A DNA stretch of 64,000 nucleotides from an uncultured Chlorobiota bacterium (GTDB lineage Bacteria > Bacteroidota > Ignavibacteria > UBA10030 > UBA6906). The stretch lies in contig CAADGV010000014.1 of the NCBI GenBank assembly GCA_900696645.1, positions 1 to 64,000 on the forward strand, in the 5' to 3' direction. A program made the position numbers and the translations under genes. The notes beneath the pieces are model-generated. The model made no database searches. It saw nothing but the letters and a program-made list of their open reading frames with translations, and was not told the origin of the DNA. Every line of letters begins with the position of its first letter. The stretch's first letter is position 1. Below, piece after piece: positions 44,790-54,107 of this stretch.

Positions 44790-45980
44790 TCAGGGCAATG
44801 CCCGTGCAACAATTCTGAACCCGATATCCTGTGTGCTGTGTTCGGGCTGGAAGCTGTCGCGATAGGGTATATAGAGATATGATGTTGCCGCGCTATACCA
44901 TGAGCCGCCCCTCGCAGTACGCTTCCCCTGTGCATCGTCATGATTCCTCCCATCATCAGCAAAAGGACGCTCCCGGCTGAACGGCGTGTCGGTTGACTGA
45001 GTCCACTCGGCCACGTTTCCTGTCATGTGGTACAAGCCATACCGATTGGCGTGAAACGCCCCAGGTGTTTCCTCAATTCCGAATACGGGGACGAGGGCAT
45101 CAGGATTTTTCCGCCAGTTGTAGAGTGATACCTCCGCATCGCTGACGAATCTGCTCAGCGCGTAATCAAAGTTATCCGGTCCACGTGCAGCTTTCTCCCA
45201 CTCGGCGTCGGTCGGGAGTGAGAACAGCCATTTACCTCCCGAATATTTTCTCGACATCCATTTGCAGAAAGCATTTGCCTCAAACCACGTAACCCAAGTG
45301 ACAGGTTGGTCGGGTTGACCGAAGCGCTTGTAGTCATCGTCCGTTGGAAGAAGTAACGCACTTACATGTGATTTGACTGTAGCCTTCCACTTTCTTCCTT
45401 GGTCTGTCCAGTTCACGTCATCGTTGTAGCCATCCTCGGCGTCGAGAAATTCTCTGAATTCTGCATTGGTTACCTCGAATGGGGCGATAAAGTGGCCGGT
45501 GAGCCAGATATAATGCGGTTCACGCGGATTCTGCCTGTCTCCCATCAAAAAATTGCCGCTCGGAATGTAGATGAACTCCGGAATGTTGCCCAAGAGACAA
45601 GGAGGAAATTCTTTCGGCATCGGACGAATAGTGACAAGAAACGAACCGTCTTCGTCCGGCCCGCATCGGTAGCCGGTGAGTGCTATCGGGTGAAATGTTA
45701 CGCGACCCGATTCTACACTGCGGAGAAAGTAGTTTCCCGGCGTAAGCCAAATGGAGTTGCCATCAAACGGCTCGACTCTCACTGTGTCAAGGAGGTTTCT
45801 TCCTGCCCTGTACAAAGTGAGTGAAGCGTACGAGAGATTGGTGATGATAAGCTCCGTTTCGCCCCTTTCGTAACGCGTTTGCTCTTGAAAATCATCCCTC
45901 CTGAAAATCCAGTATCCGAGAATACCCGCCGTCAGAAACATAACTGCCGCGGTACCTAACAGCTTGTGTTTCATGTACAC
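44790..45980 (-). CDS. SUMF1/FGE-fold protein at the end of the nos array
   Basis: A 396-residue protein with an N-terminal membrane anchor (LLGTAAVMFLTAGILGYWIF), a small beta domain (about 40-130) and a C-terminal sulfatase-modifying-factor fold (about 135-395: IPSGNFLMGDRQNPREPHY, FEVTNAEFREFLDA, PVTWVTWFEANAFCKWMS, LPTDAEWEKAARG, MTGNVAEWTQS, ARGGSWYSAATSYLYIPYR, GFRIVARAL). The segment where formylglycine-generating enzymes hold their two cysteines has none here, so it is unlikely to be a true FGE. NirV in nitrite-reductase clusters has the same fold. It ends the minus-strand array 6 bases after nosY, suggesting a part in assembly or maturation. Confidence 0.8.
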   Translation of the reverse strand: MYMKHKLLGTAAVMFLTAGILGYWIFRRDDFQEQTRYERGETELIITNLSYASLTLYRAGRNLLDTVRVEPFDGNSIWLTPGNYFLRSVESGRVTFHPIALTGYRCGPDEDGSFLVTIRPMPKEFPPCLLGNIPEFIYIPSGNFLMGDRQNPREPHYIWLTGHFIAPFEVTNAEFREFLDAEDGYNDDVNWTDQGRKWKATVKSHVSALLLPTDDDYKRFGQPDQPVTWVTWFEANAFCKWMSRKYSGGKWLFSLPTDAEWEKAARGPDNFDYALSRFVSDAEVSLYNWRKNPDALVPVFGIEETPGAFHANRYGLYHMTGNVAEWTQSTDTPFSRERPFADDGRNHDDAQGKRTARGGSWYSAATSYLYIPYRDSFQPEHSTQDIGFRIVARALP

Positions 45981-45986
45981 CTGGGC

Positions 45987-46817
45987 CTAAATATCCTGGC
46001 GTCTCATCAGGATGTTTGAGAGGAGAAGCGGGATTGTCGTCCATGCAAACAGTCCGCCGACAAGCAGCAACAGACTTGCCGTCTGTCCGCCGAGGAACCG
46101 CAGCATTGCCGCCCCTGCCGCGCCAAAGATGGTGACATTGTCGAGAATGATGAGTGTTGCCACACGAACCATGTCAACAGGGTTGCCGAAGAGAGAGAGG
46201 AAAAGAAATGTGTTTGCGGCTTTTCCTTTCAGGAGCAATGTGCCGCCCAGCGCCAGCAAATCATAAAACAATACGAAGAAGAACCACAGAAAGAGGGCAA
46301 AGCCGAACGCTTTTGCCTTCCGCTGGCTCAACGCCGATGTGAGCACTGCAATGCTGAGAAACACCAAAGAGAGAGCGAGAGAAAGCATAACGAAGGATGC
46401 GTAGCGTGTGAACCCATCGATGCCGTTCGCTGCAATCACTATTGAACCCGCGAGTGTGAAGCCGATAAGTGTTGAAAGGGCAATGGAGAAGAATACTCCG
46501 ATCAGCTTGCCGAGCACAACTTCACTGCGATGAAGCGGTTGGGAGAAGAGAAGTTCGGTTGAACCTTTGTCGCCGGTGAAGCTCAGCGTCCCCATCGTCA
46601 ACGCGACAAGCGGAACGATATACAGGACAAGGTTGAGAAGGCTGGCGGATGTGCGAGTGAAATTCTGCATTCCCGAGAAACCTTCAGTCATCATTCCAAA
46701 ATATGAAATTGCCGTCACCAGCGTGCCGAACACGACAGCAAAAATGATTGTCCACTTGTTGCGGATGTTGATGACAAGTTCCTGACGTGCTATGTAGTAG
46801 ATTGCTTTGTAGTCCAT
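45987..46817 (-). CDS. nosY: NosY, ABC-transporter membrane subunit
   Basis: A 276-residue inner-membrane permease with about six helices (for example WTIIFAVVFGTLVTAISYF and LLNLVLYIVPLVALTMGTL), containing GDKGSTELLFSQPLHRSEVVLGK, which is typical for NosY. With NosF it forms the transporter that helps to assemble the Cu-S cluster of NosZ. The start at 46817 is preferred; the 22 residues upstream are not family-like. It lies about 53 bases after nosL. Confidence 0.88.
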   Translation of the reverse strand: MDYKAIYYIARQELVINIRNKWTIIFAVVFGTLVTAISYFGMMTEGFSGMQNFTRTSASLLNLVLYIVPLVALTMGTLSFTGDKGSTELLFSQPLHRSEVVLGKLIGVFFSIALSTLIGFTLAGSIVIAANGIDGFTRYASFVMLSLALSLVFLSIAVLTSALSQRKAKAFGFALFLWFFFVLFYDLLALGGTLLLKGKAANTFLFLSLFGNPVDMVRVATLIILDNVTIFGAAGAAMLRFLGGQTASLLLLVGGLFAWTTIPLLLSNILMRRQDI

Positions 46818-46870
46818 GACAATTTCCTTATTGAGGCGTTCAGGGGGACGTCTCTGCACAAGACAGAAGA

Positions 46871-47317
46871 TTAGTCGCAACACTTTGCTGAACAGCCATC
46901 TTTCCCGGCTGCAATGGGATACTGACTCTTGAACGCTTTCGCCTTTTCAGCGTCGGCAAAGGCGATTTTCCCCGATCCCATCGGCGTCTCAATGCTTGTC
47001 TCGATAATCGAAGCCTTCTCGTACGGGATCCATTGTTTCGTTTCGTAGTCTTTCAAGTACATTGCAACGATCTTCACATCGCTGCGCTTTGTCCGGAACT
47101 TCAACAGACAATTGAGATCGTCGAACTTGTACACTTCGCCATGATAGTCGATAATCTCCGATGCAAACCGTTCGTCGGAAACAACCATGCGGCATTGCGC
47201 GCAGTTGTCTTCCGGGTAAATATCCACCGGTTCGATACTCGAAGTTGCACATCCTGCGAGCATGACGCCCGCGAACACCCACCCGCCAATGCCCAATGAC
47301 CAATCACTAATCCTCAT
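46871..47317 (-). CDS. nosL: NosL, copper-binding lipoprotein
   Basis: A 148-residue lipoprotein: GVMLAGCATSS supplies the lipobox, and DNCAQCRMVVSDERFASEII holds the Cu-binding Cys-x2-Cys-x-Met pattern of NosL. NosL delivers Cu(I) to NosZ. The protein ends in a short Cys cluster (GCSAKCCD), which could add metal ligands. It overlaps the end of nosF by 11 bases. Confidence 0.9.
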   Translation of the reverse strand: MRISDWSLGIGGWVFAGVMLAGCATSSIEPVDIYPEDNCAQCRMVVSDERFASEIIDYHGEVYKFDDLNCLLKFRTKRSDVKIVAMYLKDYETKQWIPYEKASIIETSIETPMGSGKIAFADAEKAKAFKSQYPIAAGKDGCSAKCCD

Positions 47318-48029
47318 CTGTGCTTTCTCCTACGTAGTGTAAATACATATCTTCAATCGTTCTGCTTGCGAGATACGTTCGTTGCAGCGTTTCAATTGAT
47401 TCTTCCGCCGCCATCTTTCCGCCGACAAAAATCCCGACGCGGTCGGCAAGCTGCTCTGCCTCGTGCAAAAGGTGGGTTGAAAAGATGATTGTTTTGCCGT
47501 TTTCCTTTTGATTCAAAATGAACTCACGAAACCGCTTCACCCCCTGCGGATCGAGATTAGCTGTTGGTTCATCGAGAAGCAGAATCGGCGCGTCGGGAAG
47601 CGAAATGACGGCAAGACCGAGGCGTTGTACCATCCCGCCGGAGAATTCACCGACAAGCTTATCCGAGAAGCCGTTGAACCGCGCCCGTTCCAACGCTTCA
47701 TCAGCGCGGGCAAGGGGAAGCTTGCGCAATCTGCAATAGAACCGCATCACTTCCCGTGCCGTCTGATTCTCGGGAAACACAACACGTTGGGGGAGATAGC
47801 TTGTGAACTGCCTTGTTTCTTTCGCGTATCGTTGTACGTCGAGATTGTTGATCAGAATGCGACCGGACGTCGGAATGTTCAAGCCGACGATTGACTTCAA
47901 GGTAGTTGTTTTGCCGCTGCCGTTCGGGCCGAGGAAGGCAAACACTTCACCCTCCTTGACGCTGAAGGAGATATCATTGACTGCGGTAAACTTGCCGTAC
48001 TTTTTGATAAGATGTTCGACCTGAATCAT
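47307..48029 (-). CDS. nosF: NosF, ABC-transporter ATPase
   Basis: A 240-residue ATPase with Walker A (FLGPNGSGKTTTLKSIVG), Q loop, signature (GEFSGGMVQRLGLA), Walker B (LLLDEPTANLDPQG) and H loop (IFSTHLLHEAEQLADRVG). It powers the NosDFY complex in Cu-cluster assembly. The start overlaps the nosD stop (ATGA) and has GGAGGG 4 bases upstream. Confidence 0.92.
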   Translation of the reverse strand: MIQVEHLIKKYGKFTAVNDISFSVKEGEVFAFLGPNGSGKTTTLKSIVGLNIPTSGRILINNLDVQRYAKETRQFTSYLPQRVVFPENQTAREVMRFYCRLRKLPLARADEALERARFNGFSDKLVGEFSGGMVQRLGLAVISLPDAPILLLDEPTANLDPQGVKRFREFILNQKENGKTIIFSTHLLHEAEQLADRVGIFVGGKMAAEESIETLQRTYLASRTIEDMYLHYVGESTDED

Positions 48030-49420
48030 GTTGCCCTCCGTGACAGTTTTCGATAGAGTATGCCGAGTACCGCGAGGCTCACGACGGGAAAAGCAACCCA
48101 GGCGTGCCTGTTGCCCGAAGAAGCGGATGTATTTCGGGAATTGATCTTCATAGCCCGTACCGCAGGCAATGCTGTCAACTCAAATGGTCGCATCAACGGA
48201 CGGACGTCTGCTTCTTCATTGATGTTGATGATGGGAAACGCCTTCGCTGCAACAGCAAGCGCTTGCGATGCCGGACTGTAGAGGTATACGCGCACGTTGG
48301 CATTCTGTCCTTCGAGATATTGAAACACGTTCTGAATTTTCATTGGAATATCTCCGATGCCGTTGCCGTCAAGGTCGTATCCCTCATACGAACTCCAATA
48401 GTTACCCCTCCCGTCAACACTCCAGCGGGACTCCGTCCGCTTGCCGACAATGGCAAGGGGATTCAGGTTTGCGATGAAGTTGTTTTCGGTGAAGGTGTTG
48501 TTCGTGGAGTTCTGAAACATCTGCAGGGCAATGTCGTTCTGTGCGACGATGTTGTGACGGAACATGTTGTTTGTTGATGCTTCAAAGAACATCCCGACAA
48601 CATTGTCGGCAATGACGTTCGAATCGGCGACCAATCCGTGGCAATCCTGGAAGAGAATGCCGAACGACGAAAACCCGCGGTTGTGACTGAATACGTTGTG
48701 TCGCATTCTGATTCCACGTGAATACATAATTGCCGCACCGGCGACGTTATCGTAGAACCGGTTCGACAGAAATGTATTCGAGTCCGCATACATGTAATGT
48801 AATCCGTATCGTGTGTTGAACGACTCGTTGTTTTCAATCCACGTATGATGAGCATTCTGAATGTAGAATCCGTCGCGAACATCTGCAATCACGTTATCAA
48901 GAAATCGGTTGCGCTGCGAATTCCAGATATGTATGCCGCTTCCCCGTTCGCCAAACTCAAGCTGCCTTCTTCCGGTAATCCTGTTCCCTTGGACGAAATT
49001 GTTTTCTGCATGAAATAAATACACGCCGAAGAGAATGTCTGTCAGTTCATTCTCTTTAATGACGTTAGAATTAGATTTGATCAGAATGCCGGCATTCTCT
49101 TCCACCAATCTTGAGCCGCTGCGATCAATTCTGAATCCGCTTACTGTACAGGAATCAGCCGAAATGGTGATAACGCTGCCACTGCCGTCTCCCTGAATAA
49201 GAGGCATTTGAATTCCGGTCAGCGTAATTCGTTTGTTAAGATGGAGGTTACCTTCATAGACTCCGTGGTAAATGAGAAGCGTGTCTCCCGGCTGGGCTCT
49301 GTCAATCACAGTTTGCAGCGTCTCGACATTCCCTGAACGGACGTGATACGTGTTTGCAAGCGCAACGGTATGCAGAAGCATACAGAAACTTAGGAGAAGC
49401 GATACGCGACCCATCACCAT
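48026..49420 (-). CDS. nosD: NosD, periplasmic parallel beta-helix accessory protein
   Basis: A 464-residue exported protein (signal LLLSFCMLLHTVALANTYHV) built of right-handed parallel beta-helix turns: many NxI/NxF repeats such as DNVIADVRDGFYIQNAHHT, YADSNTFLSNRFYDN and TEVN-type ladders, with RGNYWSSYEGYDLDGNGIGD, a characteristic NosD phrase, near 350. One hydrophobic helix at the C-terminus (WVAFPVVSLAVLGILYRKL) probably anchors it. NosD docks on NosFY and handles sulfide or copper for the NosZ cluster. Confidence 0.92.
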   Translation of the reverse strand: MVMGRVSLLLSFCMLLHTVALANTYHVRSGNVETLQTVIDRAQPGDTLLIYHGVYEGNLHLNKRITLTGIQMPLIQGDGSGSVITISADSCTVSGFRIDRSGSRLVEENAGILIKSNSNVIKENELTDILFGVYLFHAENNFVQGNRITGRRQLEFGERGSGIHIWNSQRNRFLDNVIADVRDGFYIQNAHHTWIENNESFNTRYGLHYMYADSNTFLSNRFYDNVAGAAIMYSRGIRMRHNVFSHNRGFSSFGILFQDCHGLVADSNVIADNVVGMFFEASTNNMFRHNIVAQNDIALQMFQNSTNNTFTENNFIANLNPLAIVGKRTESRWSVDGRGNYWSSYEGYDLDGNGIGDIPMKIQNVFQYLEGQNANVRVYLYSPASQALAVAAKAFPIININEEADVRPLMRPFELTALPAVRAMKINSRNTSASSGNRHAWVAFPVVSLAVLGILYRKLSRRAT

Positions 49421-49490
49421 GGCACAACTCCCAACAAGAGAATGCCGAACAGAACGGATTGTCCCGGCAGGATGACGGCTTTCGGGATGG

Positions 49491-50129
49491 TCACGGCTTC
49501 CGTTCCTTCAGCCATTCCTTCCGTGAGAACCACATTGCCGCAAGCAGCAACAACGGCATAACAGCCATGAAGTACGACCCGACGCCCGGAAAACTGTACA
49601 CCTCGAAGTTTGCCATTGTATTGTGGCCGAACATCGGCGGTGTAAACGGCGGAACTTTTACCGCCGCTGTCGGGTCGAGTTCATGCCCGTACAAATACAG
49701 TTTGTGATAGAAACTCCACAATGAAAACAATCCGAAGTAGGTGAACAGCACGAACAGGTCAACCAGCTTCGACATTTTGCCTAACACTACAACCCGCAAC
49801 GCCAGCAACATCACTCCGCCGATGACGAACGGAATCCACTTGAACTCCGTGAAATCCTCCTCCTGCAACGGCCTCATGCCGATGTAATGATTCAAGGAAT
49901 TGATTTCACGCAGGTCGTCGCGGTTGGGCGTCTTTCCTCCCTCAAGCTTGTACGAATAGATTTTGAGTATGAGGCCATCGGGGAATTGGTTGGAGTAGAG
50001 CGTCATGTTCCACAACGGGACGAAAAATGTCGGCAACAACACCAATGCTCCGACAAGGACGAGAATACGTCCCCGTAAATTAATCGGCGTTTCAAAGAAT
50101 GATGACGTCTTCTTGATGAGATTTTGCAT
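49491..50129 (-). CDS. NosB-like integral membrane protein
   Basis: A 212-residue membrane protein with about four helices (ILVLVGALVLLPTFFVPLW, IPFVIGGVMLLALRVVVLG, LVDLFVLFTYFGLFSLWSFY and YFMAVMPLLLLAAMWF) and a periplasmic loop rich in polar residues (KLEGGKTPNRDDLREI). It lies between nosZ and nosD, the place of nosB in clade II clusters such as that of Wolinella. The start at 50129 follows AAGGAAGG; the upstream extension is not used. The function of NosB is not settled. Confidence 0.65.
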   Translation of the reverse strand: MQNLIKKTSSFFETPINLRGRILVLVGALVLLPTFFVPLWNMTLYSNQFPDGLILKIYSYKLEGGKTPNRDDLREINSLNHYIGMRPLQEEDFTEFKWIPFVIGGVMLLALRVVVLGKMSKLVDLFVLFTYFGLFSLWSFYHKLYLYGHELDPTAAVKVPPFTPPMFGHNTMANFEVYSFPGVGSYFMAVMPLLLLAAMWFSRKEWLKERKP

Positions 50130-50229
50130 AAACAGCCTTCCTTTCGATCCATCCCGACATGCATGGGCAGGGACGTTCAATTGTCCGAAGGACTCCTGTG
50201 GAGAACGTCCCTGCACAAAAGTCTGAGAG

Positions 50230-52128
50230 CTATTGTCCGGCCATTAGCTTGTTACCGTTTGTTCTTGTGGCGGAGACCCCACCGCTTCCTTTGACCAACA
50301 TGTAACCCTGCATCTCCTGATGCAACGCCGAGCAGAAGTTCGTGCAGTAGTACGGATACACGCCTGCTTTATCCGCGACAAACTCAATGACTTTCGTTTC
50401 ACCCGGATCGGCGACTACGTTGATGTTGTATTCGTTCAGCCCGAAGCCGTGAAGTTCATCCGTTGTTTGTTCAATATTGGTGAGATAGATTGTCACCTTG
50501 TCGCCTTTGTTCACTTCGAAACTTGTCGGTTCGAGCGTTGAACGGACGGCAATCATGTACACTTCAACATGTTTTCCCGTTCTCACGACTTTTGCATCTT
50601 TCACATCCCAAATTGCCTTCGGGTGCTTGTTCTCTTCTTTCGGATATACTTCTATCGCTTTCAGTTTGTCAGCCTTTATCATTTGCGCATAATGCGGCTC
50701 CGGCTCGGTAAAGGCATCGTACAGCAGATTCATCTTCTCGCCGCCAATATCTATAAGCTGTGATGCTTCAGGTTGCGACGGTCCGACGCTCAGGTGACGA
50801 CCGTGCGACAGTTTGTTCAGCGCCACAAGGAACTCGCCGGTCGGGTTCTTCGTATCGCCTTCAGACGCTGTCAAGTGTCCGATGTTGTACGAGACCGGAA
50901 TCTTGTCAAGAATTTCCCACGTGCCTAATTTCCATTTTGCAACGGCGCTTTCAACGAACAGCGACGTGTACGCGTTCCCCTTGTCATCAAACTGCGTGTG
51001 CAGAGGACCGAGCCCGACGTTGACTTCTGCATCTTTGATGGCGTCGTAGTTCAAAACAGGAATGCCATCTTCATTGCCGGTGAAGTTCTTGTTCTGAATA
51101 GCCGTGAGCATCTTTTCAAAATTGAACACTGTAGTGATGCTTTGCAGTTTACCACTGGCAACGATGTATTTACCGTCCGGACTGATATCGACACCGTGCG
51201 GTGATTTTGCCGCAGGCAAGAGATAAACAACTCCCTCAACATCTTTCGGGTCGATTACCTTTACTCCGCCAATCATCTTGAACTTGCCGTCTTTGATAGC
51301 TTTCTCCGCCGCAACCCAGTTCACAGCGGCAACATAGTCACGATCTTTTTGTGTTGATGTCACTTCCAACTTGCCGATTGCACGCTCGCTGTTGTAGCAT
51401 GTCCAGAAACCCCAGTCCTTGCTCGGGCCCTTTCCTGCATCTCCCAAATCATAATTGAACGGCGGCATAAGCACTTGCCAGCCCAGCGACATCTCGCCGG
51501 ATTTCGGATCGACAGCAATGCCGGCGACAACACCTTTGAATTTCGTGGCATAATCCTGAATGTTCTCGTAGGTTCCTTTCGGCAGCGGGATGGAGAAACG
51601 TGATCCGGCAAGAACGTACTCCGTGTTCTCGGTAACGAATGATGAACAGTGATTTCCGGACACATTGGGAAGCGGACCCAGAATCTGTTTCGTCTTGAAG
51701 TCACGCAAATCAATCCGGGCCATCCGGTTGTTTGCATTGTCGGAGATGAACAGCCAGCGTCCGTCATAGTTGCCGTTTGTTTCACTGATCGACGGGTGAT
51801 GAGCATCGCCCCATGTGTAACCGCCTAACATTTCCTTGCTTTCCTTGTCAAACCCGTAACCTGTAGCCGGATATGGAGTGTACACAGGAATAGTCGAGAT
51901 GTGACGCATTGAAGGCACGCCGTACACGTACACCTGTCCCGAATGTCCGCCCGATTTGAACAGATAGTACTTGTCTAAATCGCCAGGCGCCACGTACGTT
52001 TTCAGCGCAGCTTCTTGCACGTCGGATCGTGCACCGGCTCCGCCGCGTCCCTTCTTGTCATCGCCGCAACCCATGATGATTGCCGTCAACGCGGTCAGCA
52101 GAGCGAGGAGAGTGAGCTTTGTTTTCAT
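50230..52128 (-). CDS. nosZ: clade II (Sec-type) nitrous oxide reductase
   Basis: NosZ reduces N2O to N2. The 632-residue protein has an N-terminal seven-bladed propeller carrying the Cu-Z site (histidines in NHCSSF, SPHGVDISPDGKYIVASG, LGPLHTQFDD, IGHLTASEGD and SHGRHLSVGPSQPE) and a C-terminal cupredoxin (about 530-615) with the CuA motif YYCTNFCSALHQEMQGYM. The signal has no twin-arginine motif. Its ending IIMGCGDDKK is a lipobox, so the enzyme is likely a membrane-anchored lipoprotein. It is preceded by a DUF6448 gene and followed by nosB-like, nosD, nosF, nosL and nosY. No nosR or nosX is present. Confidence 0.96.
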   Translation of the reverse strand: MKTKLTLLALLTALTAIIMGCGDDKKGRGGAGARSDVQEAALKTYVAPGDLDKYYLFKSGGHSGQVYVYGVPSMRHISTIPVYTPYPATGYGFDKESKEMLGGYTWGDAHHPSISETNGNYDGRWLFISDNANNRMARIDLRDFKTKQILGPLPNVSGNHCSSFVTENTEYVLAGSRFSIPLPKGTYENIQDYATKFKGVVAGIAVDPKSGEMSLGWQVLMPPFNYDLGDAGKGPSKDWGFWTCYNSERAIGKLEVTSTQKDRDYVAAVNWVAAEKAIKDGKFKMIGGVKVIDPKDVEGVVYLLPAAKSPHGVDISPDGKYIVASGKLQSITTVFNFEKMLTAIQNKNFTGNEDGIPVLNYDAIKDAEVNVGLGPLHTQFDDKGNAYTSLFVESAVAKWKLGTWEILDKIPVSYNIGHLTASEGDTKNPTGEFLVALNKLSHGRHLSVGPSQPEASQLIDIGGEKMNLLYDAFTEPEPHYAQMIKADKLKAIEVYPKEENKHPKAIWDVKDAKVVRTGKHVEVYMIAVRSTLEPTSFEVNKGDKVTIYLTNIEQTTDELHGFGLNEYNINVVADPGETKVIEFVADKAGVYPYYCTNFCSALHQEMQGYMLVKGSGGVSATRTNGNKLMAGQ

Positions 52129-52173
52129 TGATGCACCTTAAAGATGTGATGATGTTGTGTGAATTGTGAGTGG

Positions 52174-52782
52174 TTAGTGTTTGTGTTCCGAAGACGCATC
52201 CGTGCTGTGTCCTGTCGTGGCTGACGCCTGTTGAATCCGCTCGATGTAGTGAATGAACTCAACATATGCTGCAACATAGTCACGGCCGGCATCGACGGAG
52301 TGGTGTGCATGTTTCTCGGCCTCGACCAACTTGTTGAACCGCCTCGTCATCCCCGATGCAATGTCCGCTGTCATTTTCTGGACGAGGTTGTCAACATTGT
52401 GCGTTTCAATGGCCTTGTCGGCTTGCTCTATGCTGTGATCAACATGCGTTCCTTCAGGCTTAAGTCCGGTGTACGGGGCTCCTTCTCCGGCGCGGTGAAT
52501 GCGGACGAGTGTCTCGAAAAAGTACATATCGGCCAGGTTTTGTGCCTCAATGCCTTTCGTCCGGACGTTGCGGGTTTTCTCGAACGATGCAATGATCTCC
52601 GGTTCATGTTCCTTCTTGATCCATTTGAGAACGGGGGTGACGTCACCTGTTGCAAGGGCGAGTTTTGCATCCTTCACAACAGGCCCATTCATCGTGTCGC
52701 AATGGGACGAAGCCATTGCCGGAAGGAACAGAAGAAGGGTGAGGATTCTGATCATTCTGCCAATTAGAGAAGTGTGTTTCAT
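52174..52782 (-). CDS. DUF6448 exported protein in the nos array
   Basis: A 202-residue protein with a signal peptide (ILTLLLFLPAMASSHCD). The mature protein starts with SHCDTMNGPVVKDAKLALA and includes VLKWIKKEHEPEI, NLADMYFFETLVRIHRAGEG and APYTGLKPEG, the DUF6448 pattern, followed by a His-rich tail (TGHSTDASSEHKH and HAHHSVD). The many His residues may bind metal. Its position between the pentaheme cytochrome and nosZ hints at a role in NosZ supply or stability. The family's function is unknown. Confidence 0.8.
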   Translation of the reverse strand: MKHTSLIGRMIRILTLLLFLPAMASSHCDTMNGPVVKDAKLALATGDVTPVLKWIKKEHEPEIIASFEKTRNVRTKGIEAQNLADMYFFETLVRIHRAGEGAPYTGLKPEGTHVDHSIEQADKAIETHNVDNLVQKMTADIASGMTRRFNKLVEAEKHAHHSVDAGRDYVAAYVEFIHYIERIQQASATTGHSTDASSEHKH

Positions 52783-52842
52783 TGTTGTGACCTCATAAAT
52801 AACTATGTGACACGGTTGATGAGTATCGGGGAATGCGTTTCC

Positions 52843-54072
52843 TCATTTCCCTTTTGCCAGTTGGGCGTCTTTCTTTTGTTGTTGGTAGATGTCGTACGCG
52901 TGACGCAACTTCTCGATGGTTTCTTTACGTTCTTCCGGCGTCAACGTGATCATAGTGGAAAGAACTACCTCCATCGTTCCGGTTGGCTTCTCGAGAAAAT
53001 CATCGAGTGTCCTGCCGAACCGTGACTGCACATCTTCGACTGCCATCGCCAAATCAGGTCCAATCTGTGCTGCAGCGTCAATGCCCAGCGTGGAAACCGA
53101 ATGGCAGACGAAACAATTCTTCTTCACGAAAAATGCACCCGGGCCTTTCAACATGCGTTCCTCTTTTTCTTTCTCTTCCTCTGTCGGGATATCCCGGAAG
53201 TTATGGCCTGGGATATATTCGATAGGGATGTGTTCCTTCTTCCAGCTCATCACCAACATCGCGAGTGCTTGTGCATCTGCACTGCTGAAATTGAAATTCG
53301 GCATCACAGTTTCAGGAACTGACTCTTTAGGGTTCTTGAAATGGGCAATCTGCCAACTGAATTCGGAATGGAACCCTTTGATGCGCTCGTAATTGAATTG
53401 TTCGGGGGATTTCATTCCTTCGTAAGTCAGATCGGGTCCGACTGTTCCGCCCCGCCCGTTGATTACGTGGCATGCGCGACAGCCCTTTTCGTTGACGAGT
53501 TCTTTTGCGCGATTGATGTAGCCGGCTCCCTTGGTTGATTTGTCGTACCGATGGCAGGAGTTGCAGTTCATTTGCATGAGGGCTTTCTTGTCGCTCATAA
53601 CATAAAACTCGCCCAGATCTCTGCCGAGAACCGGTTCCTCCCAATCTTTAATCAGTCCGTGTGCGTCGTGCATATCGGTGGCGAAACCCTGTCCGCCGTG
53701 ACATGTTGTGCAGGCGAATTTGTTGACCGGATGCTTTTCCAGAATTTCTTTCGGATGCGTGCGGAATGGTTCAGGCGCGTTCTCAAGCCCTTTCCATTCG
53801 ACACCCTGATGGCACGTAATGCAGCGATCGGCTTTGTTCAGTTCCTTGACATAGACTTGCTGCAATCCGGTGGGCACTGTCGCGGCCCGTTCGGGTCCGA
53901 ACTTCTCTTCTACCAGTTCTTTGAATTCGGATTGATAGCTTTTCCATTCGGGAATCATGTAGCTGTAGGAGATGAATCCCATCAACAGGAACACGGCAAT
54001 GCCGATGATGCTGATAATGAGTTTATCTTTCTTCACGAATGTGAGCTTGTCTTTGATTGTCTTGTGATCCAT
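52843..54072 (-). CDS. membrane-anchored pentaheme cytochrome c
   Basis: A 409-residue protein starting at an ATG with AGGAAG upstream. One N-terminal helix (LIISIIGIAVFLLMGFISY) anchors it, with the rest in the periplasm. Five CxxCH heme sites are seen: CITCH (~84), CTTCH (~121), CNSCH (~170), CRACH (~198) and CFVCH (~320). Two domains are suggested: a tetraheme part and a mono-heme part with C-terminal MTLTPEERKETIEKL. Behind the cytochrome b and Rieske genes it is the likely carrier of quinol electrons to NosZ. The frame overlaps the end of the cytochrome b gene only if the earlier Met is used. Confidence 0.88.
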   Translation of the reverse strand: MDHKTIKDKLTFVKKDKLIISIIGIAVFLLMGFISYSYMIPEWKSYQSEFKELVEEKFGPERAATVPTGLQQVYVKELNKADRCITCHQGVEWKGLENAPEPFRTHPKEILEKHPVNKFACTTCHGGQGFATDMHDAHGLIKDWEEPVLGRDLGEFYVMSDKKALMQMNCNSCHRYDKSTKGAGYINRAKELVNEKGCRACHVINGRGGTVGPDLTYEGMKSPEQFNYERIKGFHSEFSWQIAHFKNPKESVPETVMPNFNFSSADAQALAMLVMSWKKEHIPIEYIPGHNFRDIPTEEEKEKEERMLKGPGAFFVKKNCFVCHSVSTLGIDAAAQIGPDLAMAVEDVQSRFGRTLDDFLEKPTGTMEVVLSTMITLTPEERKETIEKLRHAYDIYQQQKKDAQLAKGK

Positions 54073-54107
54073 TGAAGTACTTCCTGATTCAGTGGTTGTC
54101 ATGCATA

